Shown: positions 1 to 8,764, counted from the stretch's first letter. The stretch is 64,000 nucleotides of DNA from Verrucomicrobiaceae bacterium (GCA_016713035.1 JADJPW010000001.1:62001-126000); one strand, 5' to 3'. The notes: generated by a model from the sequence alone, not told the origin. A program made the numbers and translations.

Positions 1-1377
1 TTTCGACGGTGCTGGAAGTAGTGCGGCTGGATCTGTGCCACGGCCTGCCATGGAGGCGAGCGTGGGGTGGGCACGCACCATGATGTTGAAGGCGGGCCAT
101 TGATTGAGCCGTGTGGTGAGCAGCTTGGCCGAGCGCGTATCATCGCGGGAGAAGCCAGTGAGGAGGAAGATGTCCTCCAGCCGCAGCTTGCTCAGGGCGA
201 GCGGTGAGGCGTCTAGCTGGGTGAGGGCTGTATCCAGATTCGCGAGGACGAGGTAAGCCTCCTGCACGTCGATGCTGCGTCGCTCACGGAGTAAATCGGC
301 CAGGCTGATGCCTTCTGGGATTTCTTCTGCGAGGCAGGTGATGCCCTCGGCTTCATTGACGAGAGCGACGGTGATGAGCGCGGTGTTTTCACGCTTTTTT
401 GTCGTCTTGAGTGCGGTCTGTGCGGCGGTGAGCACTTTGGGCGAGGTGACACGCGAGGGCGGCACCTGCTCGACGAGCACGGAGCGGCCCGTCTTGGTGA
501 GCGTGCCGCGCATGCTGTATGGATTGGCCATGTCCAACCGCTGACTCTGGATGCGGACGAGATTGACCACGCCGCGTGCGACTTCCTGATAACCAGCCAG
601 CAGGGGTGCGAGCAGCGCACGGGGCTTCTGCGCAGCGGGGATCTCGCCAGAGAGATGCTCTGGGGCTAGCCGCTGGAGTGCGGCGATGAGCTCACGCATG
701 GCTGTGGTGACACTGGAGCCAGAATTCGTGAGGCAGCTCCCGAGTAGCTCCATCAGATCGGCAGCGGGCACCGGGTGATCTGGCAGAGCGACGTTGCTGG
801 TGGTCTGCTCATTGAGAAAGGACTTCAAAAACTTCGCCTGCTTTTCAAAGCCACTTTTGAGGGCCTTTTTCTTCGCGACACCCGTGGTATCGAGCACACG
901 GAAGTCGGCTGCGAGCACCTGCACCGTCTGCGGCCCGGTCTGCACGACGCGGAAGCCATCCAGCGGTGATTCGGTCAAATAATCGCCACGCTCCGCCACC
1001 GCGACGGCTGTCTCCAGCGAGCGACAGGCCAGCATGACGGCGAGCCAGCAGGGGATCTCGTTGAGGCGGGTCAGGTAGGAGCGCAGAGGCTCCCCGTCGA
1101 TGCTGGAGGTGATGTAAAAGGCATTCCCCTCATCTTCACCGAACTCGATCATGCGTGCGAGAGCTGGGTGGCCCTCATTTTGAAGCGTGCGGCAGGCACT
1201 CTCAAAGGCAGCACGATTGGCCACCGGCTTCAGCAGCACATGGGTATGGACGAATTCGAGCTTGCGGGTGTCAAAGGCCAATACGGCCACCTGTCCGGCA
1301 TCACGCACGAGCTCGACGTTGTTGCCGTCGGCGTCTTGGACGATTTGATAGTGCCTGAACTGGTTCGGCTCCGACAT
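1..1377 (-). CDS. Protein kinase-like (pseudokinase) protein, 3' end outside window
   Basis: An open frame begins at ATG 1377 (MSEPNQFRHYQIV) and continues without a stop to base 1, giving 459 codons with the C-terminus missing. The first 160 residues follow the layout of a Ser/Thr kinase: small N-lobe, a stretch like helix C (FESACRTLQNEGHPALARMIEFG), a hinge-like YITSSIDGEPL and a helical segment. The kinase signatures are absent: I see no VAIK lysine, no HRD loop, and ADFRVLD stands where DFG is expected. The rest has no family I recognise. I infer a non-catalytic kinase-fold scaffold of the kind common in Verrucomicrobiota. The fold call is by eye only. Confidence 0.6.
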   Translation of the reverse strand, partial: MSEPNQFRHYQIVQDADGNNVELVRDAGQVAVLAFDTRKLEFVHTHVLLKPVANRAAFESACRTLQNEGHPALARMIEFGEDEGNAFYITSSIDGEPLRSYLTRLNEIPCWLAVMLACRSLETAVAVAERGDYLTESPLDGFRVVQTGPQTVQVLAADFRVLDTTGVAKKKALKSGFEKQAKFLKSFLNEQTTSNVALPDHPVPAADLMELLGSCLTNSGSSVTTAMRELIAALQRLAPEHLSGEIPAAQKPRALLAPLLAGYQEVARGVVNLVRIQSQRLDMANPYSMRGTLTKTGRSVLVEQVPPSRVTSPKVLTAAQTALKTTKKRENTALITVALVNEAEGITCLAEEIPEGISLADLLRERRSIDVQEAYLVLANLDTALTQLDASPLALSKLRLEDIFLLTGFSRDDTRSAKLLTTRLNQWPAFNIMVRAHPTLASMAGRGTDPAALLPAPSK

Positions 1378-1450
1378 GCGGGGGCGTTTTTTGTGAAAGG
1401 GGGTGAGCGTGTACTGACGGGCAGAGATGTTCCTCCGCAGCAGTGGCTTT

Positions 1451-1771
1451 TCAAGGACGGGTTTCCTCCAGCACCCAGTGTTCGTAGCTAGGGGCGATGT
1501 GTTCCGGCCTCAGAGCGATGATTTCTGGCACCTCGTAGGGGTGTAGCTCGCGTAGCCGTGCCTCGCAGCGGGGCAGGGCGGTGGCGCTAGTCTTGATGAT
1601 GGCCAGCACCTCCTGGGCAGACTCGGTCTTCCCCTGCCAGCGGTAGATGGACTCCACGGCGGGGAGCAGATTCACGCAGGCGGCTAGTTGAGCTTCCACC
1701 AGGGCCGTGGCAGCATAGCGGGCCTTCTCCATGTCGGGGAAGGTGCTGAAGAGGACGAGTACTTCGTTCAT
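1451..1771 (-). CDS. cutA: CutA divalent-cation tolerance protein
   Basis: 106 residues from ATG 1771 (MNEVLVLFSTFPDMEKA). An earlier in-frame ATG at 1798 would overlap the divergent kinase gene and adds nine atypical residues. The CutA hallmarks are present: the N-terminal strand VLVLFSTFPD, AACVNLLPAVESIYRWQGK, EVLAIIKTS, and the C-terminal HPYEVPEIIAL motif. CutA is a small trimeric ferredoxin-like protein linked to copper tolerance in Escherichia coli, with an uncertain biochemical role. The length is normal. It is divergent from the histidine kinase gene, with start codons 14 bases apart. Confidence 0.92.
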   Translation of the reverse strand: MNEVLVLFSTFPDMEKARYAATALVEAQLAACVNLLPAVESIYRWQGKTESAQEVLAIIKTSATALPRCEARLRELHPYEVPEIIALRPEHIAPSYEHWVLEETRP

Positions 1772-1785
1772 ACTCGCTATCTTAT

Positions 1786-2973
1786 ATGAGATCCGCATTC
1801 ATCGACAAGCTCATCAAACGTATGGACCGCCTGGAGCCAGGCGAGGTGCAGGGCATCGTCATCGAGCTCCTGCGGGAGAAAGGTCTGCTGGAAAAGGTCT
1901 TCGAGGCCCTACGTGAAGGCGTGATCCTCCTGGGCCAGGATGGCAAGGTGACGTATGTGAACCGTGCCGCCTGCCAGTTCTTCGGCATGGATAAGGCGGC
2001 CGTCATAGGCCAGCAGCTCGCCCAGGGCGTGCGTGGGCTCGACTGGGAGGCGCTGATGTCGCCAGGCACCGTCGTGAGCCGTGACATGGAGGTATTTTAC
2101 CCAGAGAATCGCTTCCTGAACTTCTACATCACCGCCATCGACGATGGCACCACCGCGATGGGCTTTGTGATGCTCATCCGCGACGTGACGGAGACGCGGA
2201 AACGCACCGAGGAGCAGATCGAGAGTGAGCGGCTGAATGCCTTTACCATGCTCGCAGCAGGCGTGGCTCATGAACTGGGCAATCCGCTCAACTCACTGAC
2301 CATCCACCTCCAGCTCCTGGAGCGGCGCATCAAGAAAATGGGGGCCAAAGGTGAACCGCTGCGTGAGCACCTGGATGTCGCTACTGGTGAGATCAAGCGC
2401 CTGGACAGCATCATTACCCAATTCCTCACCGCCATCCGCCCCACCAGCCCACAGCTCCAGCGCACCAGCATCCGCGACTTGCTCGATGAGTGCCTGAAGG
2501 TGCTCCAGCCCGAGATCAGCCGTGCAAAGGTCAAAGTGAGCCTCGATCTGCGCACCGATCTACCCGACATGCCGCTCGATCCCGCGCAGATGCAGCAGGC
2601 TTTTCTCAATCTCATCCGCAATGCCTGCCAAGCGATGCCGAAAGGCGGCGTACTCGTCATTCGCGGCACCTTCACCGATTTTGAGGTGCGGCTCGACTTT
2701 GAGGACAGTGGCAAAGGCATCGCCGCTGCGCAGATGGGGCGGATGTTTCAGCCCTTTGCCACCACACGCAGTGGCGGCACGGGATTGGGCCTCCTCATCG
2801 TGCGCCGCATCCTGCGTGAGCATGGGGGCGAGATCGACATCGAGTCCCGCGAGGGCAAAGGCACCCGCATTACCCTCTGGCTCCCCCTAGTGGAAAAAAA
2901 GACCCGCCTACTCGCCGCGCCGGGTGCAGAGCCCACGGCAGAAGACGGCAAAGAACCGCCGCCAGGCCTCTGA
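1786..2973 (+). CDS. Orphan PAS-type sensor histidine kinase (NtrB-like)
   Basis: 395 residues. An N-terminal helical stretch is followed by a PAS domain (about 35-135: EGVILLGQDGKVTYVNRAA), then a HisKA domain with phospho-acceptor H162 in GVAHELGNPLNSL. The HATPase_c domain has an N box at about 272-283 (FLNLIRNACQAM), a G1 box EDSGKGI at 306-312 and a G2 box GGTGLGL at 330-336. There is no transmembrane segment, so a cytoplasmic sensor is expected. No response regulator lies nearby, so the partner is unknown. A start at ATG 1822 is possible and would leave more room for a promoter between this gene and cutA. Confidence 0.9.
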   Translation: MRSAFIDKLIKRMDRLEPGEVQGIVIELLREKGLLEKVFEALREGVILLGQDGKVTYVNRAACQFFGMDKAAVIGQQLAQGVRGLDWEALMSPGTVVSRDMEVFYPENRFLNFYITAIDDGTTAMGFVMLIRDVTETRKRTEEQIESERLNAFTMLAAGVAHELGNPLNSLTIHLQLLERRIKKMGAKGEPLREHLDVATGEIKRLDSIITQFLTAIRPTSPQLQRTSIRDLLDECLKVLQPEISRAKVKVSLDLRTDLPDMPLDPAQMQQAFLNLIRNACQAMPKGGVLVIRGTFTDFEVRLDFEDSGKGIAAAQMGRMFQPFATTRSGGTGLGLLIVRRILREHGGEIDIESREGKGTRITLWLPLVEKKTRLLAAPGAEPTAEDGKEPPPGL

Positions 2974-3049
2974 GCCGCTGCGGCAGCGCCCCCGAGCTGC
3001 CTCTTGGCTTGCAAAGCTCCCGTACCTCGCCAAAGAACGCGCCCTTCTT

Positions 3050-3619
3050 ATGCCTGCCACCCCCGTCATCAATCTCCGCAAGGGACATGCTGTCCGTTAC
3101 AACAACGACGTCTGCCTCGTTTCCGAAACTGAACTCAAAACACCTCCGCGCATGGCTTCCTATGTGCAGATGTCCATCCGCAGCATCACCAGTGGTAAGG
3201 TCTCGAACCTGCGCATGACCTCCAATGAGTCTCTGGAGTCTGTCAACCTCGTCCGCGACAACCACGAGTACAGCTACAAAGATGGCGACGGCTACCATTT
3301 CATCCACCCAGAAACCTTCGAGGACGTGCTCCTCGGTGATGACAAGATCGACGAAAAGACCCGCAAATACCTCATCGAAGGCCAGAAATACCTCGTCATC
3401 TTTACCGACGACGTCGTCGCAGGTGTGGAATTGCCCGCCAGCATCGTCATGACCATCACCGATAGCCCCGAGGGCGTGAAGGGCGACTCCGCCAACAACG
3501 TTTACAAAGAGGCCACCACCGAGTCCGGCCTCCGCGTGCAGGTCCCCCTCTTCATCGGCCCTGGTGATAAAATCAGCGTCAAAACCGAAGACGGCACCTA
3601 TCTGGGCCGCTCGAATTAA
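3050..3619 (+). CDS. efp: Elongation factor P, arginine-type loop
   Basis: 189 residues from ATG 3050 (MPATPVINLRKGHAVRYN); longer in-frame starts would overlap the histidine kinase. Three beta-barrel domains are evident: a KOW-like N domain, a central EF-P domain (YSYKDGDGYHF) and a C domain ending RVQVPLFIGPGDKI...YLGRSN. EF-P binds between the P and E sites and relieves stalling at proline runs. The loop that carries the modified Lys34 in E. coli reads KTPPRMAS here, placing Arg at residue 34. This resembles the arginine classes (EarP-type or EfpL/YeiP-like) rather than the EpmA lysine class. A strong terminator follows. Confidence 0.93.
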   Translation: MPATPVINLRKGHAVRYNNDVCLVSETELKTPPRMASYVQMSIRSITSGKVSNLRMTSNESLESVNLVRDNHEYSYKDGDGYHFIHPETFEDVLLGDDKIDEKTRKYLIEGQKYLVIFTDDVVAGVELPASIVMTITDSPEGVKGDSANNVYKEATTESGLRVQVPLFIGPGDKISVKTEDGTYLGRSN

Positions 3620-3644
3620 TCGGCCCCTCTCTCGTAGAAATTCC

Positions 3645-3681
3645 AAATGCCCGACCGCGAAAGCGTTCGGGCATTTTTTTC
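3645..3681 (+). terminator. Rho-independent terminator after efp
   Basis: A ten-base stem (3645-3654 pairing with 3667-3676) surrounds a 12-base loop and runs directly into a T tract ending near 3680. It starts 25 bases after the efp stop and separates efp from the cytochrome gene. Confidence 0.9.
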
Positions 3682-3766
3682 TTCACAAAACCGTAAAAAT
3701 ATCCTTCAATCCGCCGCGCTGCGGAAAATCCGCCCGTCCCCAATAAAAACTATCCTCCATCATACC

Positions 3767-4117
3767 ATGAAGAAAGTCGCGCTCACCCTGCTCGCCCTCT
3801 CCCTCAGTCTCACCGTTGCTTCTGCTGGCGATGCCACCAAGGATGCCATGAAAAAGTACCATAAGCCCGAAGACGCAATCTGCAAAAAAGTAGGCAAGGG
3901 CGAGGCATCCAGCGCAGACCTCAGCACGCTGCTGAAATGCTACGAAGCCATGAAGGCCGACACTCCCGCCAAAGGCGACAAATTCTCCTGGGAAAAGAAA
4001 ACCGACGCTCTCATCAGCGCCATCAAGAAAGTGCAAGGCGGAGACAAGTCCGGCATCGCCGACTACAAGAAAGCCGTGAACTGCAAAGCCTGCCACGACG
4101 TGCATAAGGGCAAATAA
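3767..4117 (+). CDS. Small secreted cytochrome c-like protein
   Basis: 116 residues from ATG 3767. Residues 1-20 (MKKVALTLLALSLSLTVASA) form a clear Sec signal peptide with an A-S-A cleavage site. The mature part is lysine-rich and helical and ends with one CKACH haem c motif, eight residues before the C-terminus (KAVNCKACHDVHKGK). Two more cysteines (ICKKV, LLKCYE) lie upstream. A C-terminal CxxCH resembles class II cytochrome c architecture (four-helix cytochrome c'), which I suggest by inference. It is probably a periplasmic electron carrier with no identified partner in the window. It has its own terminator at 4151-4192. Confidence 0.75.
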   Translation: MKKVALTLLALSLSLTVASAGDATKDAMKKYHKPEDAICKKVGKGEASSADLSTLLKCYEAMKADTPAKGDKFSWEKKTDALISAIKKVQGGDKSGIADYKKAVNCKACHDVHKGK

Positions 4118-4150
4118 AGCCGCTCTAGCACAGCTCTTCACCATTCACAG

Positions 4151-4192
4151 ACGCCTGTGGTGCCTCATCCGCCCACAGGCGTTTTCTTTTTA
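4151..4192 (+). terminator. Rho-independent terminator after the small cytochrome c gene
   Basis: A ten-base stem (4151-4160 with 4173-4182) is followed by a T-rich run to 4191. The run overlaps the stop codon of the convergent methyltransferase gene. Confidence 0.85.
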
Positions 4193-5359
4193 CCAAGAAG
4201 CCACCACCTCATACGCATAACCACGCAGATACTCCGTCTCTGGGATCGTCGCCAACATAGGATGATCCGCACTCTGGCTAAAGGTGCGCACGCGGCGCAG
4301 CACCTTCCGCGCATCCACCGCAGCCTCCGTGATGCTGCTATGGAACTCTCCTGCGCTGACGTGGTGTGAGCAGGTGAAAGTGGCAAAGATGCCGCCTGGC
4401 TCCAGCATCTTCATCGCACGGAGGTGAATCTCTTTGTAGCCGCGCAGCGCATCCCGCACGGTGCTTTTACTCTTGGTGAAGGATGGCGGATCGAGGATGA
4501 TGAGGTCGTAGCGTGCATCCGCAGCCTCTTGGCGCTTCAGGAAATCAAAGCAGTTTTCCGCCACGCAGTGAATCTTGGCCCCGGAGATTTCTGCGTTCTT
4601 TTTGGCAATCACGATCGCCGCCTCACTGATGTCCACCGCCGTCACCTCTGCCGCACCGGCCAGTGAGGCCGCTTGGGCGAAACCACCTTGATTTGAAAAG
4701 CAGTCCAGCACGCGGCGTCCCTTCGCCATCGAGGCGACATGTTGGTAATTATCGAGCTGATCGAGGTAAAGGCCCGTTTTTTGGCCCTCGATCAGGTCCG
4801 CATGAAAGGCACTGCCACCATGTCGCACCACAAAAGGCTCCGGCGTCTCACCCGAGATGACACCTTTCACCTGCTCCATCCCCTCCGCCAGCCGCACAGC
4901 CCCTTCATTGCGCTGTACGATGCCGCGTGGCTTCAGCAGCTCATTGAGAGCCTGCACGATCATGTCCTGTCTCTTATCCATGCCCAGCGTGAGCGTCTGA
5001 AGCACCAAAAAATCACCATACCGGTCCACCACCACTCCCGGCAGCCCATCCGACTCACTCCACACCAGGCGGCACAGCCGCATATCGGCCCCAGCAGCCT
5101 CACGCAGCTTGATCGCACGTTCGATCCGCCGGGTGAAGAAATCCTGATCCAGATCCTGCCGCCGGTAAGAAAACAAGCGGGCGCTGATTTGCGATTTCGG
5201 ATTGTAAATGGCACTTCCCAGCGGTTTTCCCCGCACATCCTGCAAGCGCACCACATCGCCAGGCTGTGGATCACCGGCTCGTTTTTGGATTTCGGTGGCG
5301 TAAACCCAGACGTGACCATGAAAAAGGCGTGCGCGGGGCTGGATGATGAGTGTGGACAT
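4190..5359 (-). CDS. rlmI: Class I rRNA methyltransferase, RlmI/YccW family
   Basis: 389 residues from ATG 5359 (MSTLIIQPRARLFHGHVWVY); the frame is open further upstream, but that part is unlike the family. The N-terminus is a PUA RNA-binding domain (GHVWVYATEI...QPGDVVRLQD). A Rossmann methyltransferase follows with SAM motif VLDCFSNQGGFAQAASL and the motif IV-like ILDPPSF. RlmI methylates C5 of a 23S rRNA cytosine (C1962 in E. coli) using S-adenosylmethionine. Length and motif order fit the family. The exact target in this organism is inference. It is convergent with the cytochrome c gene. Confidence 0.9.
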   Translation of the reverse strand: MSTLIIQPRARLFHGHVWVYATEIQKRAGDPQPGDVVRLQDVRGKPLGSAIYNPKSQISARLFSYRRQDLDQDFFTRRIERAIKLREAAGADMRLCRLVWSESDGLPGVVVDRYGDFLVLQTLTLGMDKRQDMIVQALNELLKPRGIVQRNEGAVRLAEGMEQVKGVISGETPEPFVVRHGGSAFHADLIEGQKTGLYLDQLDNYQHVASMAKGRRVLDCFSNQGGFAQAASLAGAAEVTAVDISEAAIVIAKKNAEISGAKIHCVAENCFDFLKRQEAADARYDLIILDPPSFTKSKSTVRDALRGYKEIHLRAMKMLEPGGIFATFTCSHHVSAGEFHSSITEAAVDARKVLRRVRTFSQSADHPMLATIPETEYLRGYAYEVVASW

Positions 5360-5500
5360 GCGTGGAGACGTTAAAAGATGCGTTTGAGCCGCAATGCAAG
5401 CGCGGTGACTCTCACACACCACCGATAGTCGTGTTGACGCTCGAACTTTGGGCACCGTTGCATTCGACAATCCGCATTCGTCATTCACCATAAGATCATC

Positions 5501-7003
5501 ATGAAACTCGCGCTCAAAATCCTCGGCGTTCTGTTCCTGCTCGCACTGGCTGCACCGCTAGCCCTCACGATGTGGGTGCGCGGCTACGCCACACCGGAGT
5601 ATCTCGTTCGCCTCACCGAAGAGTCCTGCAACTGCCGTGCCGAGCTCCAAGAATCCACGCTCACCCTTTTCACCTGGCCACCCACACTGCGGCTGAAAGG
5701 CATCAAAATCGCCCCACGGGATGCCTTTGTCAGCAAACCACTCGCAGAAAGACCCCGCCTAGAGTCCGCCCCCGTGCAGATCGAGCTCGCCTACGCCGAG
5801 CTACTCAGCGACGACATCTGGCGCGGCCTCGTGACGCCCAATCTACTCCGCATCAGTGGCGTGGAGGTCTGGGAGACGCTCGATCCACAGACCGGCAGCT
5901 CCCTGGAAAAGCTCTTTCAGCCACCACCAGCGCCCGATGCGCCAATCGCCGCCGTTGAGCCCGCTTCGGTGCCCAAAGCACTCCCTGTGCCCGATGAGCC
6001 ACCGCCCCCAGGCACCCCGCGCACCTACACCATCGAGCCCGCACCGCCCCTCGCACCGCCACAGGCCTTTCCAGCCCCCGGAGACATCGAGCCGCCCATG
6101 CCCGAGATGGTCAAAGCCGAGCGCATCCCCCTGCGTGAGGTGCGCATCGAAAAAGTCCACGCTCACATCACCAACAAAGAAGTCGCCGCACAATTCGACG
6201 CCGACATCAGCGACCTAGAGATCGCCTTGACCGACATCGACGTCGATCCAGCCAATCCAGCCCGTCACAACACCCTCAACATCGATCTAGGTGGTCACGC
6301 CATCGTGCGCGGCGTGGCCGAAGTCAGTGGCCGCATGCAGGAAGTGACCTTTGCAGACATCCGGCTCATCGGACAGGGCGTCATGCATCCCATGGACCCC
6401 CAGGCAGGCGTATGGCGGCCCGCGACCAAGCTCACACTCACTCTCGAGCGCGGATCGCTCCTCGGCGGCCACATGACCGTCGGAGATGCCGCCGGGCAGC
6501 AGCTCGACCAGCTCCTCAAACACGGCATCGACATCCGTGACGTGCGACTCGGTGGCCCACTCGCAGAAGACGCCGTCGCCGTCATCGAGCATCAAAATGA
6601 CGTCCTCACTTTCCGCCAGCCCATGCACGTCGTGCTGCCAGATTTCCAATTCACCGTCAAACAAGACGCCTGGATCGACCCCGTACATGACCAGCAAGGC
6701 GTGCCAGTGAGAATCACCTTCGGCCCCGTATTGCGTGAAAACATCCTCCGTGGCATCGCACAGACCGGATTGGGAGAAACCATCGGTCGCATGGTCATCG
6801 GCATGATCTCCGATGATCGCGGCAATCCCTACCTCGACCTGCAAATCACCGGCTCACTCTCCAAACCGAAAGTCACCCACAGCCTGATGGGCAAGCTCGA
6901 AAAAGTCGGCAAAGCCACCGGCCTCAAAGACCTCATCAGCAACCCCGCAAAAGCCAAAGGCCTCCTCGAAGGCCTCAAAGGCCTCCGCGGGCTGTTTAAA
7001 TAG
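5501..7003 (+). CDS. AsmA-like membrane-anchored protein
   Basis: 500 residues starting MKLALKILGVLFLLALAAPLAL, one N-terminal membrane anchor. The first ~130 residues (ATPEYLVRLTEES...STLTLFTWPPTLRLKGIKIAP) resemble the start of AsmA/DUF748-type proteins, which have a beta-groove fold and act in outer-membrane lipid traffic. A proline-rich linker spans about residues 135-205. The C-terminal half repeats short beta segments and ends in a Gly/Leu/Lys-rich amphipathic tail. It is likely periplasmic, anchored in the inner membrane. Family placement is tentative. It is divergent from rlmI. Confidence 0.55.
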   Translation: MKLALKILGVLFLLALAAPLALTMWVRGYATPEYLVRLTEESCNCRAELQESTLTLFTWPPTLRLKGIKIAPRDAFVSKPLAERPRLESAPVQIELAYAELLSDDIWRGLVTPNLLRISGVEVWETLDPQTGSSLEKLFQPPPAPDAPIAAVEPASVPKALPVPDEPPPPGTPRTYTIEPAPPLAPPQAFPAPGDIEPPMPEMVKAERIPLREVRIEKVHAHITNKEVAAQFDADISDLEIALTDIDVDPANPARHNTLNIDLGGHAIVRGVAEVSGRMQEVTFADIRLIGQGVMHPMDPQAGVWRPATKLTLTLERGSLLGGHMTVGDAAGQQLDQLLKHGIDIRDVRLGGPLAEDAVAVIEHQNDVLTFRQPMHVVLPDFQFTVKQDAWIDPVHDQQGVPVRITFGPVLRENILRGIAQTGLGETIGRMVIGMISDDRGNPYLDLQITGSLSKPKVTHSLMGKLEKVGKATGLKDLISNPAKAKGLLEGLKGLRGLFK

Positions 7004-7048
7004 CGCCAGAACTTTTTTGTTCCTGAATCCTCGTCACACTGCCATCTC

Positions 7049-7530
7049 ATGCTCCCCGAATTCATCCGCGACGACACGTATTTCATGCGTGAGGCTCTGC
7101 GGCAGGCCCAAAAGGCTGCTAAACAGAATGAGGTGCCCATCGGCGCGGTGATCGTGCATGAGGGGAGCATCATCGCACGGGCCTGGAATCAGGTGGAGAC
7201 GCTGAAGGATGCGACGGCGCACTCGGAGATGCTGGCGCTGACGCAGGCGCAGAGCGCGGTGGGGGGATTGGCGGCTGGAGAATTGCGATCTGTATGTGAC
7301 GAAGGAACCCTGCCCGATGTGCGCGGGCGCGATCGTGCACTGCCGTGTGCGGAGGGTCATTTTTGGCTGCGGTGATCCGAAGGGCGGCGGCGCGGGCGGT
7401 TTCTGGAATCTGGTGCAGGCTCCGAATCTGAATCACCGCTGCGAAATCACTCCTGGAGTGCTCCAGGATGATTGTGTGGCCATTTTGAAGGATTTTTTCG
7501 CCGAGGCACGTCGTCGCCGCGCGGAGGGGC
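7049..7530 (+). CDS. tadA: tRNA adenosine deaminase TadA, frameshifted and lacking its stop
   Basis: TadA deaminates A34 of tRNA-Arg to inosine. The first 71 codons give the N-terminal half with zinc/catalytic H58 and E60 (ATAHSEML). A run of six G at 7261-7266 shifts the frame; with five G the protein reads through SAVGDWRLENCDLYVTKEPCPMCAGA, supplying both zinc cysteines. The second half stays open past the expected end (FFAEARRRR, about residue 155) and would run into the purD region until 7925, so the true stop is missing. I place the end at the purD remnant. A base-calling error plus a local deletion is the simplest explanation; a real pseudogene is less likely because tadA is usually essential. 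Confidence 0.75.
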
Positions 7531-8649
7531 GTGAGCATGCGAAGGGCATTCATCGACTGGATGAAGCAGAATGCCATCGACCTGTGTGTCGCAGGGGAGG
7601 AGGCCTGGCTGGTCAAAGAACGCGGCTTGGCGAATCTGTGTGCCGAGGCCGGTATCCCATGCTGGGGCCCGGTGAAGGAGGCGGCGCAGTTGGAGGCATC
7701 GAAGGGCTTTGCGAAGAAATTTTTGAAGCGTCATGGCATCCCGACGGCGGATTTCACCATCTGCACGGATGCCGCGCAGGCGAAGGCGGCACTGACGGAG
7801 GTGCCCATCGTGCTGAAGTTCGATGGATTGGCCGCAGGCAAAGGCGTGGCCGTTTGTACCAGCCAGGCGGAGGCGGAGCAATTCATCGACGAGGTGATGG
7901 AGAAGCGCTGCTTTGGCGCTGGTGACTTGTTGGTCGAAAAATGCCTCACCGGGCCAGAAATCTCCATTTTCGCGAGTGTGTGTGATGATCAGTATCAGAT
8001 CCTCATGCCAGCACGGGACTACAAGCGAATCCGCGATGGCGATGAAGGGCCGAATACGGGCGGCATGGGTGCGGTGGCATCCATGCAGCTAGCGGATGCA
8101 GAGACGATGCGCCGCATCGAGGCAGAGATCGTGCAGCCCACGGTGCGCGGTCTGCTGGCTGATGGGCTCAAATATCGCGGCTTTTTGTATTTTGGCCTGA
8201 TGCTGACTCCGAGCGGCCCGCAGGTGATCGAGTACAATTGCCGTTTCGGTGATCCAGAGGCGGAGGCGGTGCTGCCGATGCTGCGCGGTGATTTTTCCCA
8301 GTATGTGTTTGAGGCGGCGAAGGGCTCTCTGCGGCCAGAGTTGATCCAGTTCGCGGCGGGATGGAGCATCTGCCTGATCAGTGCGAGTGCGGGTTATCCG
8401 GCCTCTTCTCGGAATGGAGATGTGATCAGCGGCTTGGAGGCGGTAAGCGCGGATGCACGCGTCTATCACTGCGGCACCCGCCGCAATAGTGCAGGTCAAT
8501 TTGAGACGAATGGAGGCCGCGTGCTCGCCATCGTGGCCCAGGGCACCACTCGGCATGAAGCACGCGATAAAGCGTATGCAGAGAGTGCTAAAGTGAGCTT
8601 CGGCGGCATGCAGCGCCGCTCAGACATCGGCACGCGGAATTTCGAGTGA
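7531..8649 (+). CDS. purD: Phosphoribosylamine-glycine ligase (GARS), 5'-truncated
   Basis: About 370 residues of PurD, which makes glycinamide ribonucleotide from phosphoribosylamine, glycine and ATP in purine synthesis. The ATP-grasp domain is intact: GPVKEAAQLEASKGFAKKFL, VLKFDGLAAGKGVAV, RDYKRIRDGDEGPNTGGMG and NCRFGDPEAEAVLP. The first ~55 residues, including the Rossmann-like part, are absent: the frame is closed by a stop at 7486-7488. The GTG at 7531 is only the first possible start. The conserved N-terminal PurD signature GREHA can be read in the tadA frame at 7527-7541, suggesting pieces of the real start remain and a short stretch is missing. Confidence 0.85.
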   Translation: MSMRRAFIDWMKQNAIDLCVAGEEAWLVKERGLANLCAEAGIPCWGPVKEAAQLEASKGFAKKFLKRHGIPTADFTICTDAAQAKAALTEVPIVLKFDGLAAGKGVAVCTSQAEAEQFIDEVMEKRCFGAGDLLVEKCLTGPEISIFASVCDDQYQILMPARDYKRIRDGDEGPNTGGMGAVASMQLADAETMRRIEAEIVQPTVRGLLADGLKYRGFLYFGLMLTPSGPQVIEYNCRFGDPEAEAVLPMLRGDFSQYVFEAAKGSLRPELIQFAAGWSICLISASAGYPASSRNGDVISGLEAVSADARVYHCGTRRNSAGQFETNGGRVLAIVAQGTTRHEARDKAYAESAKVSFGGMQRRSDIGTRNFE

Positions 8650-8696
8650 GTTCTGTCTCTTTCTGCCTGCCCAGGTCTCCCGAATAACCTGAATTT

Positions 8697-8764
8697 TTAT
8701 CCACAGATTTCACAGATGACGCAGATGGGCTTCCATCTGTGAAATCTGCGCAATCTGTGGATAC
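8697..8764. repeat. Intergenic inverted repeat built of ~10-base units
   Basis: Two arms flank a short centre: TATCCACAGATTTCACAGAT going in and ATCTGTGAAATCTGCGCAAT going out, ending ATCTGTGGATA. Each arm is a string of near-copies of ATCTGYGNAA, so the whole can fold into a long imperfect hairpin. It lies between purD and the esterase gene. I have seen similar Verrucomicrobia/Planctomycetes intergenic elements, but the family name is unknown to me. Confidence 0.6.

Noticed and set aside
7296..7925. Separate 209-residue protein after tadA
   Set aside because: The first part is the TadA C-terminal half in a shifted frame; the rest is antigenic-free shadow of purD.
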